The notes beneath the pieces are model-generated. The model saw only the letters and a list, made by a program, of their open reading frames with translations. It did not search any database and was not told where the DNA came from. Shown here piece after piece: positions 8,799 through 17,995 of a DNA stretch of 64,000 nt. The translations under genes were made by a program, and so were the position numbers. The stretch comes from Persephonella sp. IF05-L8. GTDB lineage: Bacteria; Aquificota; Aquificia; Aquificales; Hydrogenothermaceae. Location of the stretch: contig NZ_JNLJ01000001.1 in assembly GCF_000703045.1 (NCBI RefSeq), positions 1,021,501-1,085,500 on the forward strand, read 5' to 3'. How positions within the stretch are numbered: the first letter of the stretch is position 1; every line of letters begins with the position of its first letter.

Positions 8799-8829
8799 AA
8801 AAAGGGGTGGTATACGTCTGCCCCTTTTT
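8799..8829 (+). terminator. Terminator/attenuator between first and second pilin genes
   Basis: AAAAAGGGG (8799-8807) pairs with CCCCTTTTT (8821-8829) around a 13-base loop, giving a stem that ends in a U-run. It lies inside the operon, 15 bases after the first pilin stop, and leads straight into the ribosome site of the second pilin. Partial termination would make the first pilin the most abundant product. Confidence 0.65.
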
Positions 8830-8846
8830 AATACGAGGTGGGGACA

Positions 8847-9335
8847 ATGAAGAAGAAAATAATAGCTGCAGCTTTAGGGGTAGGGGTTATATGGAATGTA
8901 GCAGTTGCCACCGGAACAGCAACAGATGATTATACAATAACAGCGACAGTTTCGCCTTATTGTGAGATACTCTCTTTATCTGATGTGACATTATCCTATA
9001 ACCCTTATACACCTCCGGTAACATCAGAAACTACAGCATTCTCTTTTAAGTGTGTAAAAGGAACAAACTTTACAATATCAGCTACAAGTGCTAATGGAGG
9101 ATATCTTGTAAAAACAGATGACCCTACAGAAAGAATATCTTATTCGTTGGGAGTTTTAGTTCAATATTCGTCTGTATCTGCATATAGTCCGGATGTATTT
9201 GTTACTGATTTAAGTGCAACTTCACAGACTAAGGAACCACCATCAGTAGCTTTGAGATTTACAAATATAGCATCAGGTCAAAATGTAAGCATAGGTACTT
9301 ATACAGATACTGTGACATTACAAATAAGTTATTAA
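8847..9335 (+). CDS. Second Csu-type SCPU-domain pilus subunit
   Basis: The secreted protein has 162 residues from ATG 8847 (an in-frame codon at 8838 gives 165). A signal peptide ends near VAVA. The mature N-terminus TGTATDDYTITATVSPYCEI is nearly the same as that of the preceding pilin (AGTATDDFTITAEVNPYCEV), and the second Cys sits in FKCVKGTNF, so the two genes are paralogues. The C-terminus ends in VTLQISY, a typical beta strand for donor-strand exchange. GAGGTGGGG precedes ATG 8847. It is probably a minor or adaptor subunit of the same pilus, an inference from its position after the attenuator. Confidence 0.8.
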   Translation: MKKKIIAAALGVGVIWNVAVATGTATDDYTITATVSPYCEILSLSDVTLSYNPYTPPVTSETTAFSFKCVKGTNFTISATSANGGYLVKTDDPTERISYSLGVLVQYSSVSAYSPDVFVTDLSATSQTKEPPSVALRFTNIASGQNVSIGTYTDTVTLQISY

Positions 9336-9367
9336 AAAATAATTAAGGAAAGGAGGGTGTGGATTTA

Positions 9368-10132
9368 ATGAAATATATGGGAAGAAATTTTCTCATCCTC
9401 CTTTCTTTTTTTCTTATTTTTTGGGGAAATTCTTTAGCTGTAGATTTTTCTATTCAACCTATAAGAATATATATGTCTGCCAAAAAAAATACTGCTGTAT
9501 TTAAGATAGAAAACTTAACCGACGAGAAAACAATAACCGTAGAAACAGAGGTTAAAGTTTGGGATCAAGATAAAAATGGAAAGTTTATTCTTAAAGATAC
9601 AGAGGATTTAATTGTTGTCCCTCCATATATAGAGCTCAAACCAAAACAGAAACAGCTGGTTAAACTGGCTTATTTAGGAACTTTTGATGGTCAAGTTCAA
9701 AAGGCATATCGTTTATTAGTAAAACAAATTCCAGAAGAGATAGAGGTAGAAAAAAATCCGAAAAAAATAAAAACTGCTATCCAGATAGTTTTACATATAA
9801 GCGTTCCGGTATTTATTAATCCTCCAGGAGTAGATATTTCTTATGATTTAGAGATAACTCCTGTATATAAAGGTAAGGACAAAATAGTTCTTGATATTAG
9901 AAATAAAGGTAATGGATTTGCGAGGATAATAGGAGTTCAATGTTTTAAAGGAGATAAGGAGATTTATAATAAGGATTACGCCTTTTATATCCTTCCTCTT
10001 AAAGAAGTTAATTTTGAAATAAAAAAGTTTGTTAAAAAGGATGGTAAATATACTCAGATGCAGTTTGAAGAAATACCAGACAAAATAAAAATTCTACTTG
10101 AAGATGGTAAAGAAATTTCTCTTAATCTTTAA
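9368..10132 (+). CDS. Periplasmic pilus chaperone (PapD/CsuC-like)
   Basis: The protein is about 254 residues from ATG 9368, chosen because AGGAGGG ends ten bases upstream; GTG 9359 is too close to it. After a signal peptide (to about SLA) come two immunoglobulin-like domains. The first has the family landmarks: FSIQPIRIYMS with the subunit-anchoring Arg region, then VPPYIELKPKQKQLVKL and a YRLLVKQIP strand, as in PapD/FimC and the archaic CsuC. It would hold pilins in the periplasm and deliver them to the usher. The usher start codon lies inside its last codons (29-base overlap). Confidence 0.85.
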   Translation: MKYMGRNFLILLSFFLIFWGNSLAVDFSIQPIRIYMSAKKNTAVFKIENLTDEKTITVETEVKVWDQDKNGKFILKDTEDLIVVPPYIELKPKQKQLVKLAYLGTFDGQVQKAYRLLVKQIPEEIEVEKNPKKIKTAIQIVLHISVPVFINPPGVDISYDLEITPVYKGKDKIVLDIRNKGNGFARIIGVQCFKGDKEIYNKDYAFYILPLKEVNFEIKKFVKKDGKYTQMQFEEIPDKIKILLEDGKEISLNL

Positions 10133-12448
10133 TTTGATTATTTTTATCCAGTCATATGGGATGTCCAGTGAAAAAGACTTCAGGCTTTATATATTAGGGT
10201 TATATATAAATAACATACATCTTGGAGATACTATCGTATATATTAAAAAAAAAGTCTGTATGTAAAATTATCTGAACTAAAACGTATCGGCCTTACAGAG
10301 ATACCTTCAGATGTAATTATACTCATTAAAAAGCAACCGTATGTGTGTATTACCTGTCTAAAAAAAGTAAAAAGTGATATAAACTATAGTCTTCTTACAG
10401 CTCATATTGAAGTTCCCCCTGAATACTTTTCTCAGAAAAAAGTAGAAATTAAAAGGAAAAAAATAACTCCTGTAAAGAGTAAGGGATGGTTTTTGGAATA
10501 TGATACTTTATATTCTAATTACTCTTCTTATAAAGAATTAAAAACAAAGATAGATTTTAATTATTTTTTTTCAAACGAAACATTTTATACAAATTTTATT
10601 CATTATTACAATCAGAACGAAAATAGACTTATCCGTTTAGATTCGTTCCTTAGAATAGACGATATCTCTAATATAAAAGAAATTTATTTTGGAGATGTAT
10701 ATCTCCAAAATTTCATATGGAATTATTACTTACGAATAGGAGGTTTTAGAGTAGGAACAAATTATAATCTAAGACCTGATATTATTACCTATCCATTACC
10801 TAATTTTGCCGGGAAAATAGCCGTTCCATCGTCGATTGATATTTTTGTGGAAAATGCTAAAGTTTTTTCCCAGAATTTAGAACCTGGTCCTTTTGAAATA
10901 AAAGATATTCCTGTAATAACACCTGAAGGAAATATAAGAGTTGTTATAAGAGATATATTAGGAAGAGAAAAAATTGTTGAAATTCCTTACGCAACAGATA
11001 GGAAGCTGTTAAAAAAAGGACTTAAAGATTATTTTTTTACAGCTGGTTTTCTAAGGAAAGGTTATTTAAGCAAAAGTTTTGAATATTCTAAGTTTGTTAT
11101 TAACAGTGAATATAGAAAAGGGCTTACCAATAATCTAACAGGGGGTGTTAGCTTTTATTTTCAAGGATTAGACGGATTAAATACAGGATTTGGAATTTAT
11201 TACCTGTTAGGAAAGTTCGGTCTATTATCTCCAAACTTTTCCTTTTCTTATGACAAAAGAAAATCATCAACAGGTTTTCAATATGGTGTAGGTTACTCTA
11301 AGAATTTTAAATTTCTAAGACTTAAGCTCTCAGCTATAAAAAGTTCTAATAATTTTTTTATGCCTTCAAACGTTTATGGTCAACCGAAGGACTATTATAA
11401 TGCCTTTATTGGATTAAGCCTACTTAAATTTGGTTTTATTAATTTTTCTTATGTAAAAAGAACTTATTTTAATTATCCAGTTTCTACTAACCTAAATATT
11501 TCATACACCAAGAATTTATTTAAAAGAGTAAATGTATCATTATCCTATAATATATATAAATCAGAAACAAATAATAAATCTTTACGTTTTTCTCTTAATA
11601 TTCCTCTTGGAAAGTCGTATTACTCAAGTTTAAGTTTCCAGAAAAATGAGAGCCAGAGAAAATATTCGCTTACTTTCAATAAGCAATATAATTCCTTTGA
11701 TAAATTCTTTTTTAGAGGTAGGATAGATAAAACGCAGGATTATAACAATTTTTATGGAAATGTTAACTACCATACAAAGTATGCAACACTTTATTCGGAA
11801 ACTTCTTACTCATCATCATTTAGTAATTCCCTATCTTATAGAATTGGATTACAGGGAAGTCTAATTCGTTTAGGGGGTAAATTTTTTCTTAGGAGAGCTG
11901 CTCAGGACAGCTTTGGGATAGTGAAAATAGAACCTCCTCTTGAAAATGTAAAAGTGTTAGTTAATAACAGGGTTGCTGGTGAAACAGATAAAGATGGAAC
12001 TTTATTTATACCTACCCTTTATCCATATTATCCAAATGAAGTGTCTATAGACCCCTCAAGCCTTGATGTTAAAACATATATTGATAAGAATGTTGTTACA
12101 TTTGTGCCTTATAAAAGTCATGGATATCTCATAAAGTTCAAAGCAGTGAAGATGAATTCTGTTAGACTTAGGATAAAATTTCCTGATGGAACATTCCCTG
12201 AACCGGGAATACGTTTTTATGTGGATGGCAAGAAAATAGGAATAGTTGGTTATAAAGGTAAAGCTTTTATTGAGAATATTTCTGTAGGTGAACACACTGC
12301 CACTATTGATTATGGTTATACAGGCTGTAGTTTTAAGATAAAAATAACACCAGATATTATTAAAAAAGTAGTTCCATATATAGGTGAGTATATATGTAAA
12401 CCTGTAGAGGAGGGAAAAAATGAAAATATTAAAAATAGTGCTTATTAG
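10104..12448 (+). CDS. Outer-membrane usher (CsuD/FimD-like) with a -1 frameshift at a nine-A run
   Basis: The usher assembles and secretes the pilus through the outer membrane. The first part starts at ATG 10104 with a signal peptide (MVKKFLLIFNLIIFIQSYG) and the usher N-domain phrase LYILGLYINNIHLGDT. It then meets nine A at 10245-10253 and stops at TAA 10263. In the -1 frame the reading continues without a break as SLYVKLSELKRIGLTEIPSD, another N-domain phrase, to the stop at 12446-12448. The rest includes the beta-barrel, a plug-like region and C-terminal domains; total about 781 residues. The A-run is an ideal slippery site (A AAA AAA) or could give transcriptional slippage. A pseudogene or base-call error is the alternative. 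A GTG at 10343 is not a credible independent start because no signal peptide follows it. Confidence 0.8.
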
Positions 12449-12887
12449 TTTTGTTTTATGGATATATCCCTCTGCTGGAGAAAATAATGGTGGTTGTTAT
12501 GCCGAAGTGGACAATATTGATTTTGGAAATTATAATCCTTTTGAGCCTGTGATTAAAAGAACATATACAACATTACAGGTTATATGTAATACACAAAATA
12601 GAGTGACTTTTACTATAAGATTGATTGGAGGTAACAGTAATAACCCTGGAAGAAGATTTCTGTTTTCTCCTTCTACTGAGGGAAAACTCTATTATAATCT
12701 CTTTTATAGGGGATGTATTTGGGGAGATGGAACTCAGAATACCTGTGTAATTTCAGGAATAACACGGAGTAAAAGAAATCTTTTTAGTAATAAAAGCTTT
12801 ACTATAGTAGGTATCATACCTCCTATGCAAAATGTCCCTGTTGCAAATGATTATCAAGACCATCTTACTGTGATTGTAGAGTATTAA
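12420..12887 (+). CDS. Short SCPU-domain protein, probable pilus tip subunit
   Basis: The secreted protein of 155 residues has a signal peptide (MKILKIVLISFVLWIYPSAG) and an SCPU-like domain: CYAEVDNIDFGNYNPF resembles the Cys-containing first strand of the Csu pilins, then VICNTQNRVTFTI with the partner Cys. CIWGDGTQNTCV supplies another Cys pair. The last position in the operon, after the usher, is where Csu systems encode the two-domain tip adhesin CsuE. This one is only a single domain long, so its adhesin role is inferred. It overlaps the usher by 29 bases and its stop overlaps the convergent dgt-like gene by four bases. Confidence 0.7.
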   Translation: MKILKIVLISFVLWIYPSAGENNGGCYAEVDNIDFGNYNPFEPVIKRTYTTLQVICNTQNRVTFTIRLIGGNSNNPGRRFLFSPSTEGKLYYNLFYRGCIWGDGTQNTCVISGITRSKRNLFSNKSFTIVGIIPPMQNVPVANDYQDHLTVIVEY

Positions 12888-13921
12888 AGGATATGCCAGC
12901 TTTTGGGGATAAATATTCTTTCGTAAGTTTTCAGAGCAAATCTGTCTGTCATCCCTGCAACATAATCAACAGCTGCCTGCTTAGGCTCATATTCCCCCCA
13001 TAGCTCCAGATATTTTTGGTAATACGGGATTTCTTCATAATGCTCCACAAAATATTCATATAAAGCCCTTACTATACCTTTGCCTTTTTCCAGTTCATCA
13101 ACAACAGGTTTTGCAAGATAAACATTATCAAATAACCACTGCCTAAGGTCATACATGGCTTTATAGATTTTTTCATCCATTACAATATGCTGGTAGTTAT
13201 TTTCAATTGTTGAGTAGATTACACTTCTTACTATAGTTGAAATTCTTTGGGATTTTGTTTCACCTAAGATTTTTTTTATGTCAGAAGGAATATCATTTTC
13301 ATCTATCAGACGGGCTCTCATTGCATCCTCAAGGTCGTGGTTTATATAGGCGATTTTGTCTGCAAGTCTTATTATCTCTCCTTCAAGGGTTTTTGGCATA
13401 TTTCCTTCGGCTATAAGTGGAGAATTACCTTTACTATGCTTTAATATTCCATCTCTCACCTCTTCAGTAAGGTTAAGCCCTCTGCCTTCATTTGCTAATT
13501 TTTCCACAACCCTAAGGCTCTGTCTGGCATGATGGTATGAAGCCCCTTCCTTCAAGATAAACTCCCCTGCATGTCCAAAAGGAGTATGCCCAAGGTCATG
13601 TCCAAGGGCTATTGCTTCCACAAGGTCTTCATTAAGGTATAATGCTTTTGCTATTGTTCTACCTATTTGGGCTACTTCTAATGTATGGGTCATTCGTGTT
13701 CTGTAGTGGTCACCCTCAGGGGATAAAAAAACCTGTGTTTTATGTTTTAATCTGCGAAATGCCTTTGAATGAAGAATTCTATCCCTGTCTCTCTGGAATT
13801 TTGTTCTAAGGTCACATTCCTTTTCTTCTTTTTTCCTTTTTGCTTCTCTGCTTTTGGCAGCAGAAGGGTGTAAAAACTGGTATTCTAACTCTTCTAATTG
13901 CTCTCTTATATTCATTTTCAC
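12884..13921 (-). CDS. dgt: dGTP triphosphohydrolase-like HD-domain protein
   Basis: The 345-residue HD-superfamily phosphohydrolase hydrolyses dNTPs to deoxynucleoside plus triphosphate. The N-terminal RTKFQRDRDRILHSKAFRRL and KTQVFLSPEGDHYRTRMTHT are typical of dGTPase family members, and ALGHDLGHTPFGHAGE is the HD metal site. EIIRLADKIAYINHDLEDA supplies the third Asp region. The length fits the shorter, type 2 dGTPase-like group. It is convergent with the pilus operon and divergent from the thioredoxin-like gene. Substrate preference cannot be read from sequence. Confidence 0.85.
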   Translation of the reverse strand: MKMNIREQLEELEYQFLHPSAAKSREAKRKKEEKECDLRTKFQRDRDRILHSKAFRRLKHKTQVFLSPEGDHYRTRMTHTLEVAQIGRTIAKALYLNEDLVEAIALGHDLGHTPFGHAGEFILKEGASYHHARQSLRVVEKLANEGRGLNLTEEVRDGILKHSKGNSPLIAEGNMPKTLEGEIIRLADKIAYINHDLEDAMRARLIDENDIPSDIKKILGETKSQRISTIVRSVIYSTIENNYQHIVMDEKIYKAMYDLRQWLFDNVYLAKPVVDELEKGKGIVRALYEYFVEHYEEIPYYQKYLELWGEYEPKQAAVDYVAGMTDRFALKTYERIFIPKSWHIL

Positions 13922-13973
13922 CTTTTTGGATTATATTTATTTTTGATAATACTTACTTTTTCGGAGGCTTAAA

Positions 13974-14444
13974 GTGAAAAATATAGTATTAGGTTTAATT
14001 TTGGCAATATTTGTAATTACAGGAATATCAACTGCTAAAGATATTGAGAAACTCTATTTCTATGATTTAAATGGTAAAAAGGTTAGTGTAGCAAGTTTCA
14101 AAGGAAAACCTACTGTGCTTGTATTCTGGCAACTACACTGTCGGGGATGTGAAAGGGAACTTCCTGAGGTATCAGAACTGGCAAAAATTTACAAAGACAA
14201 AGTTAGATTTTATGCTGTTGTTATAAATACAAGGGATATACTGACAATTGAAGAGAAAAAAAGAGAGTGGGGATTTAACTTACCGGTACTGATTTCTGAC
14301 TACAAAACAATGGTTGCATTTAATATATTTGGTACGCCAACAACTATTATTCTGGATAAAGACCTTAAAATAAAAGGTAAATTTATAGGTGCAGGTAAGG
14401 TAAATACTCTTAAAAAGATTTTGGATAGGCTTACAAAACAATAA
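13974..14444 (+). CDS. TlpA/ResA-like periplasmic thioredoxin
   Basis: The 156-residue protein has an N-terminal signal or anchor (about 1-21) and a thioredoxin fold of the TlpA/ResA type. KPTVLVFWQLHCRGCERELP carries the active-site CRGC near 56-59, and FNIFGTPTTIILDKD supplies the cis-Pro loop. Such proteins keep periplasmic cysteines reduced, for example in cytochrome c maturation, which would fit the c-type cytochromes of the oxidase operon; the link is inference. The start is GTG 13974 with GGAGG six bases upstream. Confidence 0.8.
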   Translation: MKNIVLGLILAIFVITGISTAKDIEKLYFYDLNGKKVSVASFKGKPTVLVFWQLHCRGCERELPEVSELAKIYKDKVRFYAVVINTRDILTIEEKKREWGFNLPVLISDYKTMVAFNIFGTPTTIILDKDLKIKGKFIGAGKVNTLKKILDRLTKQ

Positions 14445-14469
14445 AGTTCTATAGCTTTGCAAAAATATT

Positions 14470-15153
14470 TTAGGATGACAGAATAGATTTAAGTATATAA
14501 AGTCCGTCTTCGCTGCCTAAAATACTTTCTGATGCCCTTTCAGGGTGAGGCATAAGCCCGAAAACATTTTTGTTTTTATTGCATATACCGGCTATATTTG
14601 AAAGTGAACCGTTTGGATTTGCATCTTCAGTTATATTTCCAAATTCATCACAATACCTAAGGATAATCTGGTCGTTATCTTCCATCTCTTTTAATGTATT
14701 TTCATCAACAAAATAATTTCCATCATGATGGGCTATAGGTATCTTTAATATCTGTCCATCTTCACACTGGTTTGTAAATGGGGTGTTGCTATTTTCAACC
14801 CTGAGATATTGTGGTTTACACACAAATTTTCCATGTATATTTGGCATTAAAGCTCCAGGAAGCAGATGTGCTTCTGTTAAGATTTGAAAGCCATTACATA
14901 TTCCTATAACAAGTCCGCCTTTATCAGCAAACTCTTTAACGGCAGCAGTTAAAGGTGTGTGAGCCGCCAGCGTTCCAGGTCTGAGATAATCCCCAAAAGA
15001 AAATCCACCGGGAAGAATAATACAGTCATAGCCTTCTATATCAGTTTGTCTGTAATCTATAAAAGCAACCTCTTCCTTAAGGACATCTCGGATAACCCTG
15101 TATGTATCATAATCACAGTTTGAACCTGGATAAACAGCAACACCGAATTTCAA
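14470..15153 (-). CDS. purQ: Phosphoribosylformylglycinamidine synthase, glutaminase subunit
   Basis: The 227-residue class I glutamine amidotransferase supplies ammonia to PurL for FGAM formation in purine synthesis. VIGICNGFQILTEA has the nucleophile Cys, and LMPHPERA near the C-terminus gives the catalytic His and following residues. It lies two bases after purS, so the subunits of the small-subunit-type PurLQS complex are encoded together; purL is not in the window. Confidence 0.95.
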   Translation of the reverse strand: MKFGVAVYPGSNCDYDTYRVIRDVLKEEVAFIDYRQTDIEGYDCIILPGGFSFGDYLRPGTLAAHTPLTAAVKEFADKGGLVIGICNGFQILTEAHLLPGALMPNIHGKFVCKPQYLRVENSNTPFTNQCEDGQILKIPIAHHDGNYFVDENTLKEMEDNDQIILRYCDEFGNITEDANPNGSLSNIAGICNKNKNVFGLMPHPERASESILGSEDGLYILKSILSS

Positions 15154-15155
15154 TC

Positions 15156-15401
15156 TCAGTCCTCCACCACTTCAAATTCATAATCTTCTATAATTTCATT
15201 TACAAGGGCTTTTTTGGCCATTTCTCTGGCTTCTTCTATTGCTTTTTCTTTATCAGAATGCTGAACATAAACCTCTATATATTTTCCTACCTTAACATCC
15301 TTTACATCTGAAAAACCAAGGCTTCTGAGGTTTTCCGCAACGGCTCTTCCCTGTGGGTCTAAAACTCCTTTTCTTGGTTTTATAAAGAATTTTATAAGCA
15401 T
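15156..15401 (-). CDS. purS: Phosphoribosylformylglycinamidine synthase subunit PurS
   Basis: The 81-residue protein starts with MLIKFFIKPRKGVLDPQGRA, the usual PurS opening, and ends in an acidic stretch. PurS bridges PurQ and the short PurL in the FGAM synthase of Bacillus-type systems. The ATG at 15401 is preferred over TTG 15404 immediately upstream. It is two bases upstream of purQ in the same operon. Confidence 0.9.
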   Translation of the reverse strand: MLIKFFIKPRKGVLDPQGRAVAENLRSLGFSDVKDVKVGKYIEVYVQHSDKEKAIEEAREMAKKALVNEIIEDYEFEVVED

Positions 15402-15442
15402 CAAACACCCCGTTAGTTTTTTTGCTACAAATATAATAACTT

Positions 15443-16399
15443 TTAGTCAGGTATTAATTCAAGAAGAGTTTCAGGTGGAACAGCAGCCGTTCCAATCTCA
15501 CCAACTACATAACTTGCAGCATAATTTGCCAGTGATGCTGCCTCTTCCCATGTAGCACCGCTGACCTTTGCCAGTGCAAGAACTGCGATAACAGTATCTC
15601 CGGCACCTGTAACATCAAAAACCTTTCTGGCTTTGGCCGGAATTCTGATTACTTTATCTTCTGTAAATAAAGCCATTCCCTCTGCACCAAGGGTTATAAG
15701 CAGGTCTTTTATACTAAGTTCTTTTAGAATTTGTTTTCCAACTTCTTCAACAGGAATATCTTTTTCGGCTTTTACACACTGGTAAGCCTCATTTCTATTA
15801 GGTGTCATTGTGGTTATATGCTTATACAGATAAAAGTTTGATGGTTTAGGGTCAACAAATACAGGTTTTCCTGTGCTTTTGAGATAATCCATAATTTTCT
15901 TGGTAATCACCCCTTTTCCATAGTCAGAAACAATAACAGCATCTATCTGGTTTATTATCTGGCTAATCTTATCTATAAGTTTAGAGGATATATCTTCTGG
16001 AAGTTTATCTTTGCTTTCTTTATCTATCCTAAGTAATTGCTGGCTTACGGCTATTATTCTGGTTTTTTCTGTTGTGGGTCTGTTTTTATCAATGATATTT
16101 ACAGGTTTTATATTTTTTTCTAAAAGGAGCCTTTCAAGGAGTTTTCCATTTTCATCCTGTCCAATAACACCTGAAATATAAGAGGAAGCTCCCAGTGTGG
16201 ATATATTCCATGCAACATTTGATGCTCCACCGGGGTTGTAGGTTTCTTTTTTTACTTCAACTACAGGAACAGGAGCTTCAGGTGAAATTCTTTCAACCTC
16301 ACCCCATACATACTTATCTAAAATCAGGTCTCCAACTATCAGAATAGATTTTTCAGGGAATTTTTGTATTATTTCCTTTGCCCGCTTTTTTGTAATCAA
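15443..16399 (-). CDS. rfaE1: D-glycero-beta-D-manno-heptose-7-phosphate kinase
   Basis: The 318-residue PfkB-family sugar kinase makes heptose 1,7-bisphosphate for ADP-heptose and LPS inner core. GDLILDKYVWGEVERISPEAPVP is split here by motif: the N-terminal GDLILDKYVWG and ISPEAPVPVVEV are diagnostic of the HldE kinase domain. FDVTGAGDTVIAVLA is the PfkB anion-hole motif with the catalytic Asp. Only the kinase domain is present; the adenylyltransferase domain found fused in E. coli HldE must be encoded elsewhere. The start is TTG 16399. It fits with the GT9 gene in the first cluster. Confidence 0.9.
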   Translation of the reverse strand: MITKKRAKEIIQKFPEKSILIVGDLILDKYVWGEVERISPEAPVPVVEVKKETYNPGGASNVAWNISTLGASSYISGVIGQDENGKLLERLLLEKNIKPVNIIDKNRPTTEKTRIIAVSQQLLRIDKESKDKLPEDISSKLIDKISQIINQIDAVIVSDYGKGVITKKIMDYLKSTGKPVFVDPKPSNFYLYKHITTMTPNRNEAYQCVKAEKDIPVEEVGKQILKELSIKDLLITLGAEGMALFTEDKVIRIPAKARKVFDVTGAGDTVIAVLALAKVSGATWEEAASLANYAASYVVGEIGTAAVPPETLLELIPD

Positions 16400-16421
16400 C
16401 TTTCACCTTTAAAGCTGTGTT

Positions 16422-17456
16422 TTATGGAAAAAGTATAGATGTATCAGACAGATTTTTCAAAATATATTCTTCATCTCTGCCTGTCATAAGGTTAAAATTT
16501 TGAACTGCTTGTGTTGATGCCCCTTTTCCAAGATTATCAATTGCAGTTATAACAACTGCCTGTCCTGTTCTTTCATCTTTGTCAATATAAATATCGCAGT
16601 AGTTTGAGCCTATAACATTTTTTATCTGGGGTGGGGTATCACAAAATCTTATAAACGGTTCATATCTATACTCAAGTCTGTATAGTTCTATAAGCTGTTG
16701 TTTTGAAAGATTTGTTTTATAGATAACAGTTGATATCATTCCTCTGGAAACAGGCAAAATATGTGGAGTAAATCTTACAGTTATAAATTCTCCATAAACA
16801 TTTTTTAAAATATCTTCCATCTCAGGTATGTGCCTGTGCTTTATCGGGGAATATGCATAAGCATTTCCAAAAGCTTCAGGGTAATGGAATTGCTGTTTTA
16901 AACTTCTGCCTGCACCTGATATACCTGAAAGGGCATTTACCACAACATTATTTTCTATGATTACTTTTTCTTTTACTGCAGGGTATAATGCAAGTAATGT
17001 TGCTGTAGGATAACAGCCGGGATTTGCAACAATATCTGCTTCTCTTATCTGTTCTCTGTATACTTCAGGTAAACCATAAGCGGCTTTAAGAAGAATATCA
17101 GGATATTTATGCTCAAATCCGTAATATTCAGGATAAGCTGCAGGATTTTTTATTCTGTATGCAGCAGACAGGTCTATTACTTTCTTATTTTTGTCTAAAA
17201 GTTTTTTTACCAGCTCTACAGATGGTTCATGTGGAAGACATAAGAAATAAAAATCTGAGGCTTCAATGTTTATTTCCTCAGAGAATATAAGGTCTTTTAA
17301 TTTTGATGATGAAAAATGGGGAAATACTTCCTGGAGTTTTTTATCTGCGTATTGACGGGAAACAACCTGATTTATTTCTATATCTGGATAAAGTTGCAGA
17401 ATTCTAAGGAGCTCTATACCTGTATATCCAGAGGCACCAATAACGGCAATTTTCAT
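16422..17456 (-). CDS. argC: N-acetyl-gamma-glutamyl-phosphate reductase
   Basis: The 344-residue NADPH-dependent enzyme performs the third step of arginine synthesis. IGASGYTGIELLRIL is the dinucleotide-binding loop, NPGCYPTATLLAL contains the active-site Cys, and PIKHRHIPEMEDIL has conserved substrate-site residues. Length and order match the common bacterial form. It is downstream of rpsI on the same strand, after a terminator-like hairpin. Confidence 0.95.
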   Translation of the reverse strand: MKIAVIGASGYTGIELLRILQLYPDIEINQVVSRQYADKKLQEVFPHFSSSKLKDLIFSEEINIEASDFYFLCLPHEPSVELVKKLLDKNKKVIDLSAAYRIKNPAAYPEYYGFEHKYPDILLKAAYGLPEVYREQIREADIVANPGCYPTATLLALYPAVKEKVIIENNVVVNALSGISGAGRSLKQQFHYPEAFGNAYAYSPIKHRHIPEMEDILKNVYGEFITVRFTPHILPVSRGMISTVIYKTNLSKQQLIELYRLEYRYEPFIRFCDTPPQIKNVIGSNYCDIYIDKDERTGQAVVITAIDNLGKGASTQAVQNFNLMTGRDEEYILKNLSDTSILFP

Positions 17457-17518
17457 AAATTGAAACTCCGAGTTTTATATTAAATATATTCGGTAAAAAA
17501 AATAATTCTAAATAAGAA

Positions 17519-17535
17519 GGGGGAGTATATCCCCC
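17519..17535 (-). terminator. Probable terminator after rpsI
   Basis: On the minus strand GGGGGA and TCCCCC form a 6-bp stem with a 5-base loop, 13 bases after the rpsI stop. A T-rich stretch follows (with eight consecutive T further on). It probably ends the rplM-rpsI message before argC. Confidence 0.55.
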
Positions 17536-17548
17536 ATAAAAGAGTATA

Positions 17549-17977
17549 TTAACGCTTAGACCATCTGTATTTGGCTCTTGCACCCATTTGAGCGTATTCC
17601 TTTCTTTCTTTAATTCTTGCATCCCTTGTAAGAAGTCCTGCAGATTTAAGGGATGGTCTGAATTCTGGATTGTATTCTAAAAGTGCTTTTGCGATACCAT
17701 ACATTACAGCTTCAGCCTGTGCTGGCTTTCCGCTACCTTTTACAGTTGCATAAACATCAAATTTACCAAGTGTTTCTGTAACAACAAAAGGTCTGTTTAT
17801 CTTTTCTATAAGGATATCCCTTTCAAAATACTCTTTTCCTTCCCATTCTTTTCCAGAAGAGCTTTTAACATAAAGCTTTCCTTCACCTGGGAAAATCCAT
17901 ACCCTTGCTACAGCTTCTTTTCTTCTTCCTGTTCCGTATTTGGCAACCTTTGGGTCTATTTTTACTATCTCAGCCAA
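17549..17977 (-). CDS. rpsI: 30S ribosomal protein S9
   Basis: The 142-residue protein shows the S9 signature: YGTGRRKEAVARVWI near the N-terminus, then GSGKPAQAEAVMYGIAKAL in the middle, and the basic C-terminus ending in RAKYRWSKR, the tail that reaches the ribosomal P site. It follows rplM by 18 bases, the universal L13-S9 pair. Confidence 0.97.
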   Translation of the reverse strand: MAEIVKIDPKVAKYGTGRRKEAVARVWIFPGEGKLYVKSSSGKEWEGKEYFERDILIEKINRPFVVTETLGKFDVYATVKGSGKPAQAEAVMYGIAKALLEYNPEFRPSLKSAGLLTRDARIKERKEYAQMGARAKYRWSKR

Positions 17978-17995
17978 GGTTTATACCTCCATCCT

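Noticed and set aside
10343-12448. An independent usher gene starting at GTG 10343
   Set aside because: It would lack a signal peptide and N-terminal domain, and both are found just upstream in the other frame.
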